From: Simiduia curdlanivorans
Lineage (GTDB): Bacteria; Pseudomonadota; Gammaproteobacteria; Pseudomonadales; Cellvibrionaceae
NCBI RefSeq assembly: GCF_030409605.1
Contig: NZ_JAUFQG010000004.1
Coordinates: forward strand, 1,240,001-1,304,000
Reading direction: 5' to 3'
Length of the DNA: 64,000 nt
The notes beneath the pieces were generated by a model. That model searched no databases. It saw nothing but the letters and a program-made list of their open reading frames with translations, and had not been told where the DNA came from. Below, one piece after another: positions 32,642 to 40,775 of this stretch. The first letter of the stretch is position 1. Each line of letters opens with the position of its first letter. Both the position numbers and the translations under genes were made by a program.

Positions 32642-35035
32642 TTAAATAGGTGAGCCCGGCGGCATTTTTCCGGCATCATCGCCATCAGTGGTTAATTTAC
32701 CTATTTTCTGACGCGCCAGCGCGCTTAACCATTGCCCTTGGGTAGTCTCGTTTGCACCTTTTAGGTCTGAATCTTTGACAATCTTGTTCAAGGTTTTGAG
32801 TGCTGCTGCTTTCACTTCCGGGGCTGCTTTGGCTACCAATAAAGCACCAATTTTATTGACATAAGCGGTCTGAGCTCGCTCTTGTATGATTGGCGCAGAG
32901 TTAGATTTTTCGCTTAGACGTTGCCAAACTTGCGCCATTAATTTTTCTGCATTGGGTAGAGTTTGCATATCGATGTGTTGCCAGTTGAGGCGCGCGAGGC
33001 GCTCGGGCGCGATGAGAATATCGAGGCTGTGGTTGACGCTTGCCTCAGCCATCGACACTGGATCGAGAACCGTACCGGTATAGCCTTGAGTGCTTTCGCG
33101 GGTTTTACTGTAGCCGTAAGCTTTGGGCGGAATCAGTGCCTCAATGGTTTTTGGTAGCTGCAAAAACGCCGGCTCCAAGGTGCCCAACAGCGCGTCTATG
33201 GCCTTTAATTGGCGCGCAGCGGCAATGGGCTCGTGTACTAAATTCGCCGCATCGCCTTTCACGCCATAATTGTACTCGAGCCCGCCTATCCATTTGCCAG
33301 CTGCTTCAGCTTGATAGCGATGAAAAAAATAAATCGGTACTAGGATTTCTTCGAGGTCTGAAAAGGGTCGGTTAGGGGCTAAGGCATTTTGATTAAAATT
33401 TTCCAGCGCGACTTTGCGTAACGCGATTACTTTGCTTAGCTCTGCAACCGCGTCTGCGCCATTATCCCAAAGGCTTGAGCTGGCGTGGGTATCGCTGGCG
33501 CTGCGGCTGTCTGGGTCTGATATAAAGGTAAAGCCTTGCGCGCGCGATTGATCAATAAAATCCAGTCGCGCCTGTTGGTCGGCAAAATCGCCGTAGCCGT
33601 ATTGAATAACGCGCTTGTCCCAAGCGCCAATATTCTCGGCATAGGCGTTACTTAAGGTTATTTTATTTTCACCGGTGAGCTCGAATAGGGGATGCGGGTA
33701 ATCCATCACCGAGGCGCGATCTTTATTACTGGCGGCAAAGTTGTGGGCTATGCCTAGGGTGTGGCCAATTTCATGGGCCGACAACTGCCGAATTCGCGCC
33801 AAGGCCATGGCCGATTGTGCTTGTGTGTCTGCGTTGTCGGTGGTGAAGGGCGCTGTCATCCCTTGGGCAATTAAATAATCTTGGCGCACCCGCAGCGAGC
33901 CTAAGGTTACGTGGCCTTTGATAATTTCGCCGGTGCGCGGGTCGGTTAAGCCGTAACCGTAGGACCAACCACGAGTGGCTCTGTGCACCCATTGAATGAC
34001 GTTGTAGCGCGCATCTAAGGGATCGGCATCTTCGGGTAATATTTTTATTTGGAAGGCGTCTTTGTAGCCAGCTGCTTCAAAGGCTTGGTTCCACCAGCGG
34101 CCGCCGTCTAGCAAGGCGGTGCGCACCGGTTCAGGTGTGCCTGGGTCTAAATAGTAAATAATGGGTTTTACGGCTTCGCTGAGCTCGGCTGAAGGGTCTT
34201 TCTTAGTTAACCGATGGCGAGGAATAAAGCGTTTGGTCATATCCTCTTCAATGGCGGCGGCATAGTCTTTGTATTCGAAAGACCAGAAACCACTTTGGGG
34301 GTGAAAGGGTCGGGGTGTGTAACCGGCGTCTGGCAAGGCGACAAAGCTATGGTGCATGCGCAGGCTAATGGCATAGGCATCTGGGCTAACGTCTTGAACG
34401 AATTGCCCCGGCTCTTCGCCGGTGAAGCTGACCGTCGCTTCAATTTCGGTATTGGTTGGGAAGGCCTTGGTGCGCGGCAGATAGATGGCAGAGCGCGAGC
34501 TATCCAAACGGAAATCACCTTGTTTGGTCTGTTTTAATCGGCGTGCAACACCATGGCTGTCGCGCAGGGCGAACTCCGTGGCGTCCACCAATACATGGGA
34601 GTCGTTGCGAGCCACCACCGGAAAGCCCCAGAGTACCGAGCTGGCGAAAGCTTCTTGTACCGATTGTTGCTCCAAGGCATTACTGGAATCGGCTCGATAA
34701 TAGGTGTTTAACTGCCGCAATAACACCTTGTCGCCCACTGTTTCGAATCTAACCAACTTGGTGTTGAGATCCATCAATTGGCCGCGGTCTAGGCCGATAT
34801 CGTTGGAGCCTAAACCCTGCGGTAAGCTGAAGTAATAGATATATTCGGGCGAGGTTTTCGCCACTTCCAAATACACTTTGCCAGTGTCGGGGGCGTAGTA
34901 GATGGGAATCAGGCCTGCTTGTGCCTGCATATTTTGGGTGAAACTGGCTATCTCATGGCTGGGTGCTGGGGCTTGGTTACAGCCAAGCAGTAGGCCACAA
35001 AAGCTGAGTGCGAGTGCGATCAATCGTGTTTTCAT
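32642..35035 (-). CDS. Lipoprotein zinc metalloprotease, metzincin-like (DUF5117/DUF4953 type)
   Basis: A secreted, probably membrane-anchored protease of 797 residues. The lipobox is LLLGC (Cys19). The zinc motif is SAHEIGHTLGIAHNF, the extended HExxHxxGxxH of metzincins, with SVMDYPHP just after as a Met-turn-like segment. The region before it (about 50-380) matches the all-beta DUF5117-type N-domain, and GYTPRPFHPQSGF marks the join. The C-terminal part is helical and of unknown role. The ATG has GGAGG eight bases upstream. Substrate unknown; location next to surface lipoproteins and carbohydrate enzymes fits an outer-membrane or periplasmic role. Confidence 0.9.
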   Translation of the reverse strand: MKTRLIALALSFCGLLLGCNQAPAPSHEIASFTQNMQAQAGLIPIYYAPDTGKVYLEVAKTSPEYIYYFSLPQGLGSNDIGLDRGQLMDLNTKLVRFETVGDKVLLRQLNTYYRADSSNALEQQSVQEAFASSVLWGFPVVARNDSHVLVDATEFALRDSHGVARRLKQTKQGDFRLDSSRSAIYLPRTKAFPTNTEIEATVSFTGEEPGQFVQDVSPDAYAISLRMHHSFVALPDAGYTPRPFHPQSGFWSFEYKDYAAAIEEDMTKRFIPRHRLTKKDPSAELSEAVKPIIYYLDPGTPEPVRTALLDGGRWWNQAFEAAGYKDAFQIKILPEDADPLDARYNVIQWVHRATRGWSYGYGLTDPRTGEIIKGHVTLGSLRVRQDYLIAQGMTAPFTTDNADTQAQSAMALARIRQLSAHEIGHTLGIAHNFAASNKDRASVMDYPHPLFELTGENKITLSNAYAENIGAWDKRVIQYGYGDFADQQARLDFIDQSRAQGFTFISDPDSRSASDTHASSSLWDNGADAVAELSKVIALRKVALENFNQNALAPNRPFSDLEEILVPIYFFHRYQAEAAGKWIGGLEYNYGVKGDAANLVHEPIAAARQLKAIDALLGTLEPAFLQLPKTIEALIPPKAYGYSKTRESTQGYTGTVLDPVSMAEASVNHSLDILIAPERLARLNWQHIDMQTLPNAEKLMAQVWQRLSEKSNSAPIIQERAQTAYVNKIGALLVAKAAPEVKAAALKTLNKIVKDSDLKGANETTQGQWLSALARQKIGKLTTDGDDAGKMPPGSPI

Positions 35036-35192
35036 CGAATCCTCCGTTTAGATAAAGACCCTTGGGCGAGGCTTTCCCTCAATAGTCTGCGCCAATGGCG
35101 TTTGCCGATCAGTTGATGCAGGTCAAGGCAGCCCCCAAAGGCACTCTGCAAAATAGGCGCTCAATCTTGTTAGCGTTTGGGCATTGGGTATT

Positions 35193-35585
35193 ATGATTAA
35201 CAACTTTTCCGATTTAATCCGGATGGCGTCAGAGCAAAAAGATGCCCAGCGTATGTTGCTGCTTTTTGCCTCGGCGGAATCCGAAGGTAAAAGCCCTGAT
35301 CAGCAGTCGGAGCGCGGTACACTGTCACCGGTCATGTGCGTGGACAAATTGCCGGCTGACATAAAAAGTTTCAAAGCTTTAGTGGCCGAAGCGGACTCGA
35401 TTAGCCCTGAATGGGACATGATGTTTGTTGCCGGTCTCAGTGGTAAGGGCCCGATTGCCCCGTCGGAAAAAGATGCAGAGCCCTATTTAAACAAAATGAC
35501 TAGCGATATCAAAACCGGGCAAGATCTATCCCAGTATTTAGTCTTCGATCGCACGGAGAATTTATTAATGTTTGACCGCCAGTAG
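35193..35585 (+). CDS. Small conserved cytoplasmic protein, about 130 aa
   Basis: A 130-residue acidic protein without signal peptide. It resembles a small gammaproteobacterial family that some annotations call ribonucleotide reductase subunit alpha, with the shared middle LSPVMCVDKLPADIKSF, then SPEWDMMFVAGLSGKG and the late DLSQYLVFDR. That name is likely a transferred error, since none of the reductase active-site motifs is present. The ATG at 35193 is used; a TTG three codons earlier is in frame. It has its own terminator and is divergent from the protease gene. Function unknown. Confidence 0.75.
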   Translation: MINNFSDLIRMASEQKDAQRMLLLFASAESEGKSPDQQSERGTLSPVMCVDKLPADIKSFKALVAEADSISPEWDMMFVAGLSGKGPIAPSEKDAEPYLNKMTSDIKTGQDLSQYLVFDRTENLLMFDRQ

Positions 35586-35604
35586 GTTGCAACTCAGTCT
35601 AAGT

Positions 35605-35632
35605 AAAAAGCCCTGCAATTGCGGGGCTTTTT
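35605..35632. terminator. Terminator after 130-aa protein gene
   Basis: AAAAAGCCCTGCAATTGCGG continues into GGCTTTTT; a strong stem with A and T arms, likely bidirectional. Confidence 0.88.
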
Positions 35633-35703
35633 ACGTTTTAAACATCTTAAGTTAAAATAGCTTGAACCAAGTGGCTATTGATTAAAATGCTGTGGCGCTA
35701 GGC

Positions 35704-37170
35704 TCATGCACCCGGCCCGCAATCCAAACACTTCTCTACCATCTCTGGGCCAATGTGTAATTGGTGGTTTAAATCCCGCAGCGCTGTGCGCACCCCTTCT
35801 TCAATCACGGGGTGATAAAAGGGTAGATCCAAAATTTGCGGTACGGTCATGCGCATTTGTATCACCCACGCCAATTGGTGGGCGATGTGCTCGGCCGCAG
35901 GGCCAAACATTTCTGCGCCTAACAATAAACCGGTTCCTTGCTCGCCATATACGCGCAATAAGCCTATATTTTTGTGCATAACCCGGGACCGACCTTGGTC
36001 TTCAAAGCTTACTTCGCCAATGGCGTAACAGTGTTCGCCGCGCTGTTTAAGTTGCGGCAGTGATAGACCGACTGTGGCGATCTGCGGTTCGGTGAATACA
36101 ACGCCTATGGGGGTGCGGCGCAAGCCGGCGCGCACGTCGGCAGCATTCTTGAGTGACCGACCGGCGTTATCGCCCGCAATTTTTCCTTCGTCCGCCGCTT
36201 CGTGCAGCAGCGGTATCGCGTTTGATACGTCGCCGGCAATAAAAATGGGGCTCTGGCCACATTGACCTGTGTAGCGGTCGTGCACGGGAACACCGAGGTC
36301 ATCGAGCGTCAAGTCGGCGTTTTCTATGCGTAACTGCGTCAGGTTGGCACGTCGGCCAGTGGCGGCGAGAAGGTAGTCAAAACTCTCGCTGATCAAGCCC
36401 TTGTCTCGGTGCTGGTAGCGCACCTGAACGCTGTTACCCTGGTGAGATATGTGCTCAACTTTGGCGGCCGAGTCTAGATAAAACTCTTGGTTAAATTGAG
36501 CATGTGCGTAATCTCGAATTTTCTCGTCTTGCAGTGGCCCAAGGCTGCCAGAGGCGCCAAACATTACCACCTTCACACCTAAGCGAGACAAAGCCTGGCC
36601 TAACTCAAGGCCGATGACGCCAGGGCCAAAAACCGCCACTGATTGAGGTAGGTCGGTTAATTCGAACAAGTCGTCATTGATTAACAGCCGGTCGCCTGCA
36701 CTCTTTAAAAATTCAGGCACGAAAGGTGATGACCCAGTGGCGATGACAATGCGGTGCGCGTTAATGGTGAGCTGAGTTCCGTCGGCTTGCTCTACCTGCA
36801 ACTGCTGTTGATTAACAAAAGTGGCATAGCCTGAAATCTTGTGTTGCGCAGGAAAACTGTCGACCGATTTGAGGACGAAGCCGACAAAGCGATCGCGCTC
36901 TTTTTGCACCCGTTGCATGACTTTTTTACCGTCAATTTTCGGCGCCGCGTAATCCACGCCAAACACGCCGTTATGGCTGGCGTGGTGCGCGTGTTCGGCC
37001 GCGGCAATTAATAATTTACTGGGCATGCAACCTACTCGCGCACAGGTCGTTCCATGTGGGCCGCCTTCGATTAATAAAACCTTGTCGGTATGTTCGCGTG
37101 CGGCGCGGTACGCGGCGAGGCCAGCGGTACCTGCACCAATAATCGCGACGTCTGTGCTGAGGGTTTGCAT
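35704..37170 (-). CDS. Dihydrolipoyl dehydrogenase-like flavin disulfide reductase
   Basis: A cytoplasmic FAD-dependent pyridine-nucleotide disulfide oxidoreductase of 488 residues. The FAD site is AIIGAGTAGLAAYRAA, redox cysteines are Cys43 and Cys48 (TTCARVGCMPSK), the NAD-binding site is VFGPGVIGLELGQALSRLG, and the C-terminal catalytic His-Glu pair is HPVIEEGVRTAL. The tail ends in an unusual CLDCGPGA, a second CxxC-like pair not seen in E2-linked dihydrolipoyl dehydrogenases. No 2-oxoacid dehydrogenase genes are near. The peroxiredoxin-glutaredoxin gene lies just upstream on the same strand, so a peroxide or thiol-reduction role is plausible. GGAG precedes the ATG. Confidence 0.88.
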   Translation of the reverse strand: MQTLSTDVAIIGAGTAGLAAYRAAREHTDKVLLIEGGPHGTTCARVGCMPSKLLIAAAEHAHHASHNGVFGVDYAAPKIDGKKVMQRVQKERDRFVGFVLKSVDSFPAQHKISGYATFVNQQQLQVEQADGTQLTINAHRIVIATGSSPFVPEFLKSAGDRLLINDDLFELTDLPQSVAVFGPGVIGLELGQALSRLGVKVVMFGASGSLGPLQDEKIRDYAHAQFNQEFYLDSAAKVEHISHQGNSVQVRYQHRDKGLISESFDYLLAATGRRANLTQLRIENADLTLDDLGVPVHDRYTGQCGQSPIFIAGDVSNAIPLLHEAADEGKIAGDNAGRSLKNAADVRAGLRRTPIGVVFTEPQIATVGLSLPQLKQRGEHCYAIGEVSFEDQGRSRVMHKNIGLLRVYGEQGTGLLLGAEMFGPAAEHIAHQLAWVIQMRMTVPQILDLPFYHPVIEEGVRTALRDLNHQLHIGPEMVEKCLDCGPGA

Positions 37171-37216
37171 TATTAACTCCAGTTAATAGGGGGATAGTTA
37201 ACGGTTCATTTTTCGT

Positions 37217-37266
37217 GGTGTATTGGTACACCCTTCGCCTGCCCTTTGGATGCAGGTGCAGGCGAA
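37217..37266. promoter_or_regulatory. Two dyads between the reductase and Prx-Grx genes
   Basis: GGTGTA-TTGG-TACACC (37217-37232) and TTCGCCTGC ... GCAGGCGAA (37234-37266) lie in the 121-base gap. The second is a 9-bp stem that could end or stabilise the Prx-Grx transcript; the first has the shape of a protein-binding site. No T run follows on either strand. Confidence 0.4.
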
Positions 37267-37291
37267 TTGTTCCAAACGGTTTAGGCCGTGC

Positions 37292-38029
37292 TTAGGCTTT
37301 TTTGAAGTAAGCTTCTAACTCGTCGGCGCCACCGATATGCTTGCCGTTAATATAAACTTGTGGCGTTGTTCCGCGCCCAGTAATGGCATTGAGTGAGGCA
37401 TAGCTTAGACCATGGCTACCCAAGGCAACTTCCTCGTAGGTGAAACCCTTGCTTGCCAGTAATTGTTTGGCGCGCTTACAGTGTGGGCAACCGGGTTTGG
37501 TAAATACGCTTACGTGGTCTGGCTTTTTGGCGCTTGGATTAATGAAATCTAGCATGGTGTCTGCGTCAGAGACTTCAAAGGGGTCGCCGGCTTTTTCTGG
37601 CTCGATGAACATTTTCTCAATGATGCCGTCGTTAACCAGCATCGAATAGCGCCACGAACGCTTACCGAAGCCTAAATCCTCTTTGTCCACTAGCATGCCC
37701 ATGCCGGCGCTGAAGTGGCCATTGCCATCGGGTAGCAAGGTGATATTAGCCGCGTCCAAGTCTTTGCCCCAGGCTTCCATGACGAAGGTGTCGTTAACGC
37801 TTAGGCAAATGAGTTCGTCAATGCCGTTGGCTTTTAAGGTTGGCGCCAGCTCGTTGTAGCGTGGCAAGTGTGTGGTTGAGCAAGTAGGCGTAAACGCGCC
37901 CGGTAAGGCGAACAATACCACCCGCTTACCTTTGAAAATCTCTTGCGTGGTGATGGATTTCCACTCACCTTCAACCCGGGTGCGGAAGGTGACGTCTGGA
38001 ACTTTATGGCCTTCTTTGTTGGCTAACAT
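37292..38029 (-). CDS. Peroxiredoxin 5-glutaredoxin fusion (hybrid Prx)
   Basis: A cytoplasmic peroxidase of 245 residues that reduces peroxides with glutathione electrons through its own glutaredoxin domain. The N-terminal Prx5 part has the peroxidatic Cys50 in PGAFTPTCSTTHLPRY; the glutaredoxin part (about 172-245) has Cys181 and Cys184 in KPGCPHCKRAK, then TTPQVYINGKHIGG, the glutathione-binding turn. This is the type known from Haemophilus and Chromatium. AGGAG lies just before the ATG. An OxyR-like site lies about 100 bases upstream, and the flavin disulfide reductase gene follows on the same strand. Confidence 0.94.
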   Translation of the reverse strand: MLANKEGHKVPDVTFRTRVEGEWKSITTQEIFKGKRVVLFALPGAFTPTCSTTHLPRYNELAPTLKANGIDELICLSVNDTFVMEAWGKDLDAANITLLPDGNGHFSAGMGMLVDKEDLGFGKRSWRYSMLVNDGIIEKMFIEPEKAGDPFEVSDADTMLDFINPSAKKPDHVSVFTKPGCPHCKRAKQLLASKGFTYEEVALGSHGLSYASLNAITGRGTTPQVYINGKHIGGADELEAYFKKA

Positions 38030-38127
38030 GGTTAACTCCTGTTTATGCTGTAGCTGTTTGTTGAATCAGTGGGGCTAGTATGGTGAAAACAGTGTTATTT
38101 AAAAAATTAATTAACAAAATAGACTTG

Positions 38128-38164
38128 ATAGTTTTTGGCTATTTATTCTATCGATTGCTCTTGG
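38128..38164 (-). promoter_or_regulatory. OxyR-like binding site upstream of Prx-Grx
   Basis: The sequence reads ATAG-N7-CTAT-N7-ATCG-N7-TTGG. The OxyR consensus is four half-sites ATAG/CTAT spaced by seven; the first two match fully, the third in three of four. It is about 100 bases upstream of the Prx-Grx start, and an OxyR gene is present in this window. Confidence 0.45.
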
Positions 38165-38209
38165 TTAATAGATTCAAGCAATCGTTACCTCAGCTATTGG
38201 GTTGCCAGT

Positions 38210-38995
38210 GTGCTTAAGGAGCGTTGGTTCGACAGCCATTGTCACTTTGATCTGCCTGCCTTCGATGGTGTGCGCGCCGAGCGCTGGTTGACTGCCCAAG
38301 CCCATGGTGTGGCCGGTGCACTGATTCCAGGCCTAGAGCCAGGGCAATGGCTGCGCGCTCAGGCCTGCGCGGCAGGCCTAGGTGAGGGCAGTTTTTGGTC
38401 CGTAGGGCTGCACCCCTGGTGGATAGAAAAGCAACCGGCGATGTTTACCCCGTCGATGTTAATTGACGCATTGGCAGCGCATTATGCAAATGCTGGCTGC
38501 GTCGCTATCGGCGAGTGCGGGCTGGATGGCGCGATTGCGCTGCCACTTGCGAAGCAAGTGCCTTGGCTCGAGAGTCAGCTCGCCTTCGCGCGAGAAAAGT
38601 CACTGCCGGTTATTTTGCACCAGTACAAGGCGCACAATGAGCTTGTTGCCGTGTTGAATCGACACCGGGGTATTGTGGGTGTGGTACACGGCTTTAACGG
38701 CAGCCTTGCTATGGCGGAGGAGTATATTCGCCGAGGCCTGTTGTTGGGTGTTGGAGGCGTGGTGACCTACCTGCGGGCGAACAAAACGCGAGCCACGGTA
38801 CAAGCCCTGCCAAGTGACAGCTTCTTGCTGGAAACCGATGCGCCCTCTATGCCTGTGCATGGGCGCCAGGGGGCGGATAATCGGCCAGAGTATTTATTGG
38901 AGATTGCGCAGGTTGTGGCGCAACTTCGGGCTGAAACGCTGGCGCAATTAGCGGCGAAAGTACGCGCCAATGGCCAGCGTTTGTTTAGGTTTTAG
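38210..38995 (+). CDS. TatD family metal-dependent hydrolase
   Basis: A TIM-barrel metal hydrolase related to the TatD DNase group. Metal ligands are the early HCH pair in FDSHCHFD, Glu in AIGECGLDG, His in VILHQYKAHNE, His in GVVHGFNG and Asp in LLETDAPSMP. At 262 residues from the GTG at 38210 it has family length. That start is tentative: the frame is open 25 codons upstream, but the family begins just before the DSHCHFD motif, and there is no strong ribosome binding site. It is divergent from the Prx-Grx gene, and the region between is AT-rich. Physiological substrate unknown (nuclease or deacylase activity is known for relatives). Confidence 0.85.
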   Translation: MLKERWFDSHCHFDLPAFDGVRAERWLTAQAHGVAGALIPGLEPGQWLRAQACAAGLGEGSFWSVGLHPWWIEKQPAMFTPSMLIDALAAHYANAGCVAIGECGLDGAIALPLAKQVPWLESQLAFAREKSLPVILHQYKAHNELVAVLNRHRGIVGVVHGFNGSLAMAEEYIRRGLLLGVGGVVTYLRANKTRATVQALPSDSFLLETDAPSMPVHGRQGADNRPEYLLEIAQVVAQLRAETLAQLAAKVRANGQRLFRF

Positions 38996-39027
38996 CGCTT
39001 TAAATGCGCCAAAACGAACGCCCTTTT

Positions 39028-39645
39028 TTACTGTTTAATACCTTCAACATTCAGCCAAAGTTTTACTGTTTCAGACGCCGGGCCCAAGTTGTAGGTTAAG
39101 CCAAACTCTGACGGCTTAAGGGTAATTTCACCTGAAAATCCAGCGCGGTAGCCGCCCCAGGGGTCTTTGCCTTCACCCACTTTAGACACCGCAATGGTGA
39201 TTGGCTTGGTCACGCCGTTGAAGGTTAGATTGCCGTCGAGATCAAACTTTTCGGCGCTGGCATTTTTCACGCCGGTGCTAACAAATGTGGCTGTTGGGTG
39301 TTTATCGGTGTTTAAAAAGTCTTTGCTGCGAATGTGTTTATCGCGCTCGGCGTGATTGGAGTCGACGCTTGCGACATTGATCTCCACCTTGATCTTGCTA
39401 GCTTCGGGGTTGGCGGCATCGTAACTGAATTCGCCGCTGAATTCGTTAAAGCGCCCGGTGAGCCAGCTATAGCCCAAGTGTTGAATCGCGAAGTTGACGC
39501 TAGCGTGGGCACCTTTGGTGTCGATCACGTAATCGGCGGCTTGTGCACTCGTGGCGGCTAGCCAGATACCGGCTGCGGCGAGCAGGCTGCGGCTGAACAG
39601 TTGCAGCTTAGGTCTGGCGTTTAGGGTGTTGTTATTTGTCATCAT
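39028..39645 (-). CDS. YceI family periplasmic protein
   Basis: A secreted lipocalin-like beta-barrel that binds polyisoprenoid lipids in relatives; some are acid- or base-induced. The signal peptide ends ATSAQA-AD. Family marks are YVIDTKGAHASVNFAIQHLG, SWLTGRFNEFSGEF, and HIRSKDFLNTDKHPTATFVS. The end KLWLNVEGIKQ is typical. Length is 205 residues, with GGAAG close to tandem ATG codons. The cytochrome b561 gene lies 22 bases upstream on the same strand, the usual b561-yceI operon order. Confidence 0.94.
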   Translation of the reverse strand: MMTNNNTLNARPKLQLFSRSLLAAAGIWLAATSAQAADYVIDTKGAHASVNFAIQHLGYSWLTGRFNEFSGEFSYDAANPEASKIKVEINVASVDSNHAERDKHIRSKDFLNTDKHPTATFVSTGVKNASAEKFDLDGNLTFNGVTKPITIAVSKVGEGKDPWGGYRAGFSGEITLKPSEFGLTYNLGPASETVKLWLNVEGIKQ

Positions 39646-39667
39646 GGGCTTCCTTAGGTTGTGTTAA

Positions 39668-40237
39668 TCAAGTGTCGCGGTTATGGCTTTTGGTGAATGG
39701 CAGCATGCGCGTTAAGGTTTCATCTTTTTTAATGAAGTGATGCATGAAAGCTGCGCCGGCATGGAGTACCGCCAGGGCAATCAGCAGCCAAGCGCCCCAT
39801 TCGTGTAATTCTCCGGCGCTATCTACGTTAGCGCTGCTTAATTGGATGCTAGACGGTATCGTAAACCAGTCGAAAAAGCTCGCACCTGCGCCTTCTGCGC
39901 TGGTTATTAGATAGCCAGTTATGGCAAGTAGTGTAAGTAAGCTTAGGAGTAGCCACTTGATAGTAAGCGCCAACTGATGCTGCCACTTACTGGTTCCAAC
40001 AATGGCTTGGGGCGAGGCTTGCGACAGTCGCCAGAATATTCTCACCAAGGTGAGACCAAACAGCAGGATGCCCAAGCTGATGTGCAGTGCGGGTGCTTGG
40101 TGATAGTAGTTGTCGTAGTAGCCGAGCTCTACCATCCAAAGCCCGATACTAAACAGTGCTATGACTAAGATGGCACTGCTCCAGTGCAAACATTGGCTGA
40201 GTGCGCCATATCGATGGCTGGTGTCCTTTAGCATCAT
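39668..40237 (-). CDS. Cytochrome b561 family membrane protein
   Basis: An inner-membrane haem b protein of 189 residues with four hydrophobic spans. It starts YGALSQCLHWSSAILVIALF, whose His is the first haem ligand; other conserved histidines are in APALHISLGILLFGLTLVRI, ELHEWGAWLLIALAVLHAGAA and MHHF. Such proteins pass electrons to or from quinol, and partner with YceI in many proteobacteria. It starts with two adjacent ATG codons preceded by GAAGG. It is the first gene of the two-gene unit with yceI. Confidence 0.93.
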   Translation of the reverse strand: MMLKDTSHRYGALSQCLHWSSAILVIALFSIGLWMVELGYYDNYYHQAPALHISLGILLFGLTLVRIFWRLSQASPQAIVGTSKWQHQLALTIKWLLLSLLTLLAITGYLITSAEGAGASFFDWFTIPSSIQLSSANVDSAGELHEWGAWLLIALAVLHAGAAFMHHFIKKDETLTRMLPFTKSHNRDT

Positions 40238-40349
40238 TTGGAGCCTTCATGGGTGGCGGGATTCGACATTGGTGCCGGTGATTGGCTAGTGTAGGATAAC
40301 CGACCTTAATTTTGCACCTTACTTGAATATGAACGAGTGTCGATAAACG

Positions 40350-40775
40350 ATGGATGCTTCGGTGCTGGTCAGTGAGTTTGGCGACGTGGATACCGCTGCA
40401 TTAGCGCGCGCCAGCAACTGGCAGATAAAATACAAGCTATTGATGACCTGGGGCAACAGCGTGAGCGTTAAACCGTGGCTGCGACAGGACGAATATCTGG
40501 TGCGCGGTTGTGATACCTCCCTTTGGTTGTTCTGTGCCGTGCGCGAAGAGCGCGTTTATTTTTCGGTCGACGGCGATTCGCGCATTATCAAGGGGCTGGC
40601 GGCCTTGTTATTGGCGCAGGTAAACGGCGCGGCTAAAGCGGATATATTGTCGATGGATCTAGCGCATTTATTAACTCGCTTGCAGTTGGATCGCCATTTG
40701 GCGCCGTCGCGCAACAATGGTTTTGCCGCTTTAGTGAGCCGCGTGCTCGAATCTGTTCGGGCACTTAACGCCTAG
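40350..40775 (+). CDS. csdE: CsdE/SufE family sulfur acceptor
   Basis: A sulfur-acceptor protein that takes persulfide from a cysteine desulfurase (CsdA or SufS). It is 141 residues, as in the family. The acceptor cysteine is Cys54 in LVRGCDTSLWL; other conserved parts are YFSVDGDSRIIKGLAALLLAQVNG and LDRHLAPSRNNG. CsdE is favoured over SufE because its 3' neighbour is tcdA (csdL), which links to CsdE in E. coli. Unlike there, the two genes are convergent and overlap by 11 bases, and no csdA desulfurase gene is nearby. Confidence 0.9.
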   Translation: MDASVLVSEFGDVDTAALARASNWQIKYKLLMTWGNSVSVKPWLRQDEYLVRGCDTSLWLFCAVREERVYFSVDGDSRIIKGLAALLLAQVNGAAKADILSMDLAHLLTRLQLDRHLAPSRNNGFAALVSRVLESVRALNA

